Under the pieces are notes generated by a model that ran no database searches, was not told where the DNA came from, and saw only the letters and a program-made list of their open reading frames with translations. Below, in pieces: positions 6,396 to 8,738 of a stretch of DNA of 8,738 nucleotides (positions are counted from its first letter, which is position 1; the number at the start of each line of letters is the position of its first letter). Source of the stretch: Anaerolineae bacterium (GTDB taxonomy: Bacteria > Chloroflexota > Anaerolineae > 4572-78 > J111); NCBI GenBank assembly GCA_020433785.1, contig JAGRCC010000647.1:1-8738 (forward strand), written 5' to 3'. The translations under genes and the position numbers were made by a program.

Positions 6396-7068
6396 ATTTA
6401 TACCCTACGCCGTACACGGTCAGGATGTAACGCGGTTGGCGAGGGTTCGGTTCCAATTTGCGCCGAATGTTTTTGATATGGGCATCGATGGCCCGCTCGT
6501 ACGACTCAAAGGCAACGCCATGGACGGCATCGAGCAGTTGGGCGCGGGTAAAGATGCGGCCCGGTTGACTGGCCAGCGCCGCCAGGAGTTCGAATTCGGT
6601 GGGAGTCAGGTCGATGAGGCGCTCGTTCAGCGTGGCCCGCATGCGAGGCAGGTCGAGCGTCAACTCGGCGACGCGAATGATCTCTTGGCCGGGGCTGCTC
6701 TGGGCCATTTCAGTGCGCCGCAATACCGCTCGAACGCGGGCGACCAGTTCTTTAGGGCTGAAGGGTTTGGTCAGATAATCGTCAGCACCCAACTCCAGGC
6801 CGATCAATTTATCGGACTCGTCGCCGCGGGCGGTCAGCATGATGATCGGCACGTTCGACTCTTTCCGCAGAGCGCGCGTTACATCGAGGCCATCCAGGTC
6901 GGGTAAGCCCAGATCCAAAACAATCAAATCCGGCCGGTTCTGGCGGGCCACGGCCAGGGCATCGCTGCCGGTGGTGGTCGTCATGACCGTAAAACCGGCG
7001 TATTCCAGGTAATCGCGGGCCAGCCGAACAATCTTCATTTCGTCATCGACTACTAAAATGGTTTTCAT
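6382..7068 (-). CDS. OmpR/PhoB-family response regulator, 228 aa
   Basis: A cytoplasmic DNA-binding partner of the kinase encoded directly downstream. The receiver domain (1-118) has the acidic pair Asp8/Asp9, phospho-acceptor Asp52 in LIVLDLGLPD, Thr79 in IIMLTA and Lys101 in LTKPFSP. All active-site residues are present. The winged-helix output domain (about 128-226) includes LTPTEFELLAALASQPGRIF (154-173), the recognition-helix region ERAIDAHIKNIRRKLE (191-206) and the wing ending TVYGVGYKF (217-225). The start ATG has AGGAAAG four bases upstream. It lies 42 bases downstream of the methyltransferase-like gene and overlaps the kinase gene. It is the obvious candidate to bind the 11-bp arrays at 8202, 5187 and 2688. 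Confidence 0.96.
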   Translation of the reverse strand: MKTILVVDDEMKIVRLARDYLEYAGFTVMTTTTGSDALAVARQNRPDLIVLDLGLPDLDGLDVTRALRKESNVPIIMLTARGDESDKLIGLELGADDYLTKPFSPKELVARVRAVLRRTEMAQSSPGQEIIRVAELTLDLPRMRATLNERLIDLTPTEFELLAALASQPGRIFTRAQLLDAVHGVAFESYERAIDAHIKNIRRKLEPNPRQPRYILTVYGVGYKFADE

Positions 7069-7110
7069 GGTACTTTCCTGCTGTGCATGAACAGGGCTGA
7101 AGAGTTCGTG

Positions 7111-7560
7111 CTATATCCAGCGCCTCACGCGTTGGCAATAGGCTGTCCACTGTGGCCCAAACTTCCGGGCCAACTTTTGTTCTTCAAACCGAATAAAATT
7201 TCTGTTGATCAGTATTATGAATACCGGTATCACCGCAAATGGAGTCAGTGAACCGAGGAGGGTCGCTCCCCCGGTCAATATCAAAACCATGCCCAGATAC
7301 ATCGGGTTCCGGCTGATTTGATACAGTCCCTCTGTTACCAAAGCGGTTGATTGACCAAAGGGATTGATGGTCGTATTCGCGATTTGAAACCTATTGGCGG
7401 CTATAACGTTAATCAGCAACCCCAACCCTAAAGGAATAATACCCAAAAGTTGCCAGGGTGGAAAAAATATTGTCGTTAATGGCCATCCAAAATGCAGAAC
7501 GATCATTACAATGAGCGCGATTAAAAGATACGTAGGCGGAAATATTTTTGAGTCATTCAT
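7111..7560 (-). CDS. Isoprenylcysteine methyltransferase-like membrane protein, about 149 aa
   Basis: A small integral membrane protein of the ICMT/PEMT-like methyltransferase family, which uses S-adenosylmethionine on lipid or prenyl-type substrates. The bacterial substrate is generally unknown. Counting from the upstream ATG (7572), about four TM segments are seen. The signature is GLYQISRNPMYLGM (82-95), followed by the C-terminal RFEEQKL (128-134) and FGPQWTAYCQRVRRW (138-152). I chose the second ATG (7560) because GGAG lies six bases upstream; ATG 7572 has no ribosome binding site. It lies between the small membrane protein and the regulator/kinase pair on the same strand, so co-transcription with them is likely. 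Length is normal for the short bacterial forms. Confidence 0.87.
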   Translation of the reverse strand: MNDSKIFPPTYLLIALIVMIVLHFGWPLTTIFFPPWQLLGIIPLGLGLLINVIAANRFQIANTTINPFGQSTALVTEGLYQISRNPMYLGMVLILTGGATLLGSLTPFAVIPVFIILINRNFIRFEEQKLARKFGPQWTAYCQRVRRWI

Positions 7561-7582
7561 ACTGTGCTCCATTTTTTCAAAA

Positions 7583-7720
7583 TGAGGAGAATTGTTAGTG
7601 TACGTGTTTTTGCTAATGGGGAGAACAGGATGTGCAGGATTAACGGATTTTCGCTGTTTTTTATTCGTTTAATCCTGCGCATCCGTGTTCTAATCGAGAA
7701 ACTGCTAACGTTTCTCCTCA
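7583..7720. repeat. Nested palindromic element between small protein and methyltransferase genes
   Basis: The outer arms are TGAGGAGAATTGTTAG (7583-7598) and its inverted copy at 7705-7720, matching 14 of 16. The inner arms are 7623-7645 and 7668-7690. The core GGATGTGCAGGATTAA (7628-7643) matches the opposite arm at 15 of 16; the one mismatch would be a G-U pair in RNA on the plus strand, and one base is bulged. The inner word AGGATTAA is related to that of the palindrome at 2561-2682, and the nested layout is the same. No ORF. It may attenuate or process the transcript between the two genes, or be a mobile palindrome. Confidence 0.75.
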
Positions 7721-7733
7721 GCCCTTATAGGTA

Positions 7734-8141
7734 TTATCCTTCTGCCGCCGAGGAGGTTGGCTCTCCCTCTGAGCGATGCGACTGGCGGTGCCACTCTTCA
7801 AACATAGGCGGGACGCGCCCATCCCAGTGACCGCGCTTCCAACCAGGGCCGTGCCCCCAGCGACCGCCCCACAAAAAACCTCGAAACAAGACGAAGAAAA
7901 GGAAGAAGAAAAAGAAGGGTCCGAAACAGCCAAAAAATGGAAAGCCGAAAGGCGGATAGAAAAATGGGCCTCTATAGTAAAGGTAGGGACTCATCTCTGC
8001 GCCCGGAGATTGATCGCTGAGTTGGATACTTTGGGCTATGCCCTGGTCAACCCCCAGGTTATAAGCATATATGCCCACGCTCGCAACGCCGAAAATCAAT
8101 ACCAGTGCCAATAAAATTCCTAAGATAATTCTGCGGTTCAT
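7734..8141 (-). CDS. Small Phe/Trp/His-rich two-TM membrane protein, 135 aa, unknown function
   Basis: I do not recognise a named family. TM1 is at about 5-27 (IILGILLALVLIFGVASVGI), followed by a short polar loop (28-55). A very aromatic hydrophobic segment follows (about 58-92), including FFFFFLFF (76-83). The C-terminal tail is basic and rich in Trp, His and Gly (GRWGHGPGWKRGHWDGR, 93-109), ending in a hydrophilic tail. With an N-in topology the tail would be cytoplasmic, possibly metal- or partner-binding. The frame stays open upstream to 8411, but ATG 8141 is chosen for three reasons. AAAGGA stands eight bases before it, protein-like composition begins here, and a promoter array (8187-8245) lies inside the upstream extension. 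It is probably the first gene of a unit leading into the methyltransferase and two-component genes. Confidence 0.75.
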   Translation of the reverse strand: MNRRIILGILLALVLIFGVASVGIYAYNLGVDQGIAQSIQLSDQSPGAEMSPYLYYRGPFFYPPFGFPFFGCFGPFFFFFLFFVLFRGFLWGGRWGHGPGWKRGHWDGRVPPMFEEWHRQSHRSEGEPTSSAAEG

Positions 8142-8186
8142 GGTTGTTATCCTTTCATTGAATGCCAAATGCCACTTATGAACCGG

Positions 8187-8245
8187 AGTATAGATTTCGA
8201 TTGTGAACAGATTGTGAACCGATAGTGGAGGCATTATGGAGGCCG
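8187..8245 (-). promoter_or_regulatory. PhoB/OmpR-type operator array and promoter of the small membrane protein cluster
   Basis: Four tandem 11-bp units start at 8202, 8213, 8224 and 8235: TGTGAACAGAT, TGTGAACCGAT, AGTGGAGGCAT and TATGGAGGCCG. On the minus strand the -10 hexamer TATACT (8192-8187) follows the array after exactly 9 bases, the same distance as at the hydrolase promoter. No -35 hexamer is evident. Transcription would start near 8180, giving a leader of about 40 nt to ATG 8141. Because the methyltransferase, regulator and kinase genes follow on the same strand with no other array, this is probably the autoregulated promoter of the whole cluster. Confidence 0.75.
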
Positions 8246-8428
8246 TTATAAGGCGATTTATCACCCAACCGGGTAATCGATTGACCGTTTCAACCTGATC
8301 TTTTGGACAGTAATCATCATGATCCTTTACTGTATTGATAAATGATCGTTTTGCGCTAAACTTATCTAATGGCATAGTAAAGGTGATGATAATTAGGGCT
8401 ACACTTGGCATGCACGAAAATTATTTTA

Positions 8429-8488
8429 GAGATTGGGAGACGGGAGATTAGGAGATTGCGTCAAGTTATCTCCTAATCTCTAATCTCC
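8429..8488. repeat. Word-repeat hairpin (GAGATTAG type)
   Basis: The left side is made of GAGATTGG, GAGACGG, GAGATTAG and the start of another GAGATT unit (8429-8457). The right side is ATCTCCTAATCTC (8468-8480) followed by TAATCTCC (8481-8488). The stem 8444-8456 / 8468-8480 is perfect over 13 bases with an 11-base loop. It lacks a T-run, so it is not a standard terminator. It lies just before the MFS promoter region. Confidence 0.75.
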
Positions 8489-8497
8489 TTGTAGAAG

Positions 8498-8526
8498 TTG
8501 CGTTGTAGCGGTTACCATTACACAAT
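8498..8526 (+). promoter_or_regulatory. Weak promoter candidate for the MFS gene
   Basis: TTGCGT (8498-8503) and CACAAT (8521-8526) stand 17 bases apart, each with two mismatches to consensus. A start near 8533 would leave a short leader with the strong AGAAGGAG ribosome binding site before the TTG start at 8570. Confidence 0.3.
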
Positions 8527-8569
8527 AGAAATCATGGAAGAAGTTCAACAACAGAAGGAGTACATCACT

Positions 8570-8738
8570 TTGGAAAACGAAATTGATTACAGCCGCAAAT
8601 GGTACGTAATGGCGGCTGTAGCGATGAGCATTTTTTTAGCAACCATTGACGGCAGCATTGTCAATGTGGCGCTGCCTACTTTAGTCCGCGACCTCAACAC
8701 CGATTTTGCTACAATTCAATGGGTGGTCTTATCGTACC
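8570..8738 (+). CDS. MFS transporter, DHA2 (EmrB/QacA-like) type, N-terminal fragment
   Basis: The first 56 residues of a proton-driven exporter of the 14-TM drug:H+ antiporter family; the rest lies beyond the window. TM1 is at about residues 11-27 (WYVMAAVAMSIFLATID), directly followed by SIVNVALPTL. Together TIDGSIVNVALP is a version of the DHA2 TM1 signature LDxTIVNVALP. QWVVLSY near the edge begins TM2. I chose TTG 8570 because AGAAGGAG lies nine bases upstream; ATG 8534 is in frame and would add 12 residues (MEEVQQQKEYIT) but has no ribosome binding site. Family-level role is multidrug or toxic-compound efflux; substrate unknown. It is divergent from the small membrane protein gene, so common control is possible, but no matching array faces it. 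Confidence 0.88.
   Translation, partial: MENEIDYSRKWYVMAAVAMSIFLATIDGSIVNVALPTLVRDLNTDFATIQWVVLSY

Larger units (their letters stand above)
8142..8569. other. Divergent intergenic region between small membrane protein and MFS gene
   Basis: No convincing gene was seen. The left part carries the leader and operator array of the minus-strand small protein (8187-8245). The middle holds an interrupted dyad: ATCATCA plus CCTTTACT (8313-8331) against AGTAAAGG plus TGATGAT (8376-8390), with a four-base bulge and a 44-base loop. The right part has a word-repeat palindrome (8429-8488) and a weak promoter for the MFS gene (8498-8526). Confidence 0.6.

Noticed and set aside
6436..6906. 156-residue plus-strand open frame opposite the response regulator
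   Set aside because: It is antisense to a fully conserved regulator, has no ribosome binding site or recognisable domain, and reflects GC-rich codon structure.
7776..8114. Plus-strand frame with an acidic Glu/Lys-rich stretch
   Set aside because: The acidic run is the antisense of the Phe-rich codons (purine run 7893-7919) of the small membrane protein; no start signal or family.

Overview
The window looks like chromosomal DNA of a Chloroflexota-type bacterium (Anaerolineae-like). This rests on style, not a database match: a MalT/LAL-like LuxR DNA-binding domain, an OmpR-type two-component system (TCS) with a Pro/Trp/His-rich sensor N-terminus, GC-rich coding DNA with AT-rich gaps, frequent TTG starts, and intergenic palindromes built from short reiterated words. 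The phylum call is an inference (about 0.65). I see no rRNA, tRNA, CRISPR array or transposase gene.

Layout. Position 1 to 1946 (minus) is the first 648 residues of a MacB/FtsX-like ABC permease that runs off the left edge. A nested palindrome fills the next gap. At 2227-2466 (minus) is a free-standing LuxR/GerE DNA-binding domain. The AT-rich gap 2467-3029 holds a large imperfect palindrome, an array of 11-bp repeats, a dyad and a good sigma70-type promoter for a MarR regulator (3030-3497, plus). Converging on MarR is a two-gene minus-strand operon: an epoxide-hydrolase-like alpha/beta hydrolase (4170-5141) and a DUF2306 membrane protein (3505-4173), overlapping by ATGA. To its right, all minus, are a histidine kinase (5271-6395), its OmpR/PhoB-type response regulator (6382-7068), an isoprenylcysteine-methyltransferase-like membrane protein (7111-7560) and a small Phe-, Trp- and His-rich membrane protein (7734-8141). 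A DHA2-type MFS exporter starts at the right edge (plus).

How the parts fit. The most informative signal is a shared promoter design. Upstream of the small membrane protein, and upstream of the hydrolase operon, lie four tandem 11-bp repeats: two TGTGAAC units followed by two NNNGGAG units. A -10-like hexamer sits exactly 9 bp beyond the array in each case. A third array with the same phase (TGTGAAG) lies upstream of the LuxR gene. An 11-bp direct-repeat period is typical of PhoB/OmpR-family operators, so the simplest model is that the local response regulator binds all three. It would autoregulate its own cluster (small protein, methyltransferase, regulator, kinase) and also control the hydrolase/DUF2306 operon and the small LuxR protein. 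The efflux-type genes at both edges and the MarR suggest an envelope-stress or xenobiotic-response neighbourhood, but the inducing signal is unknown.

The second theme is four non-coding palindromes (1967-2230, 2561-2682, 7583-7720, 8429-8488). Three are nested, one arm pair inside another, and three are built largely from tandem short words. One of them meets a response-regulator array so closely that its outer arm would supply the -10 element.
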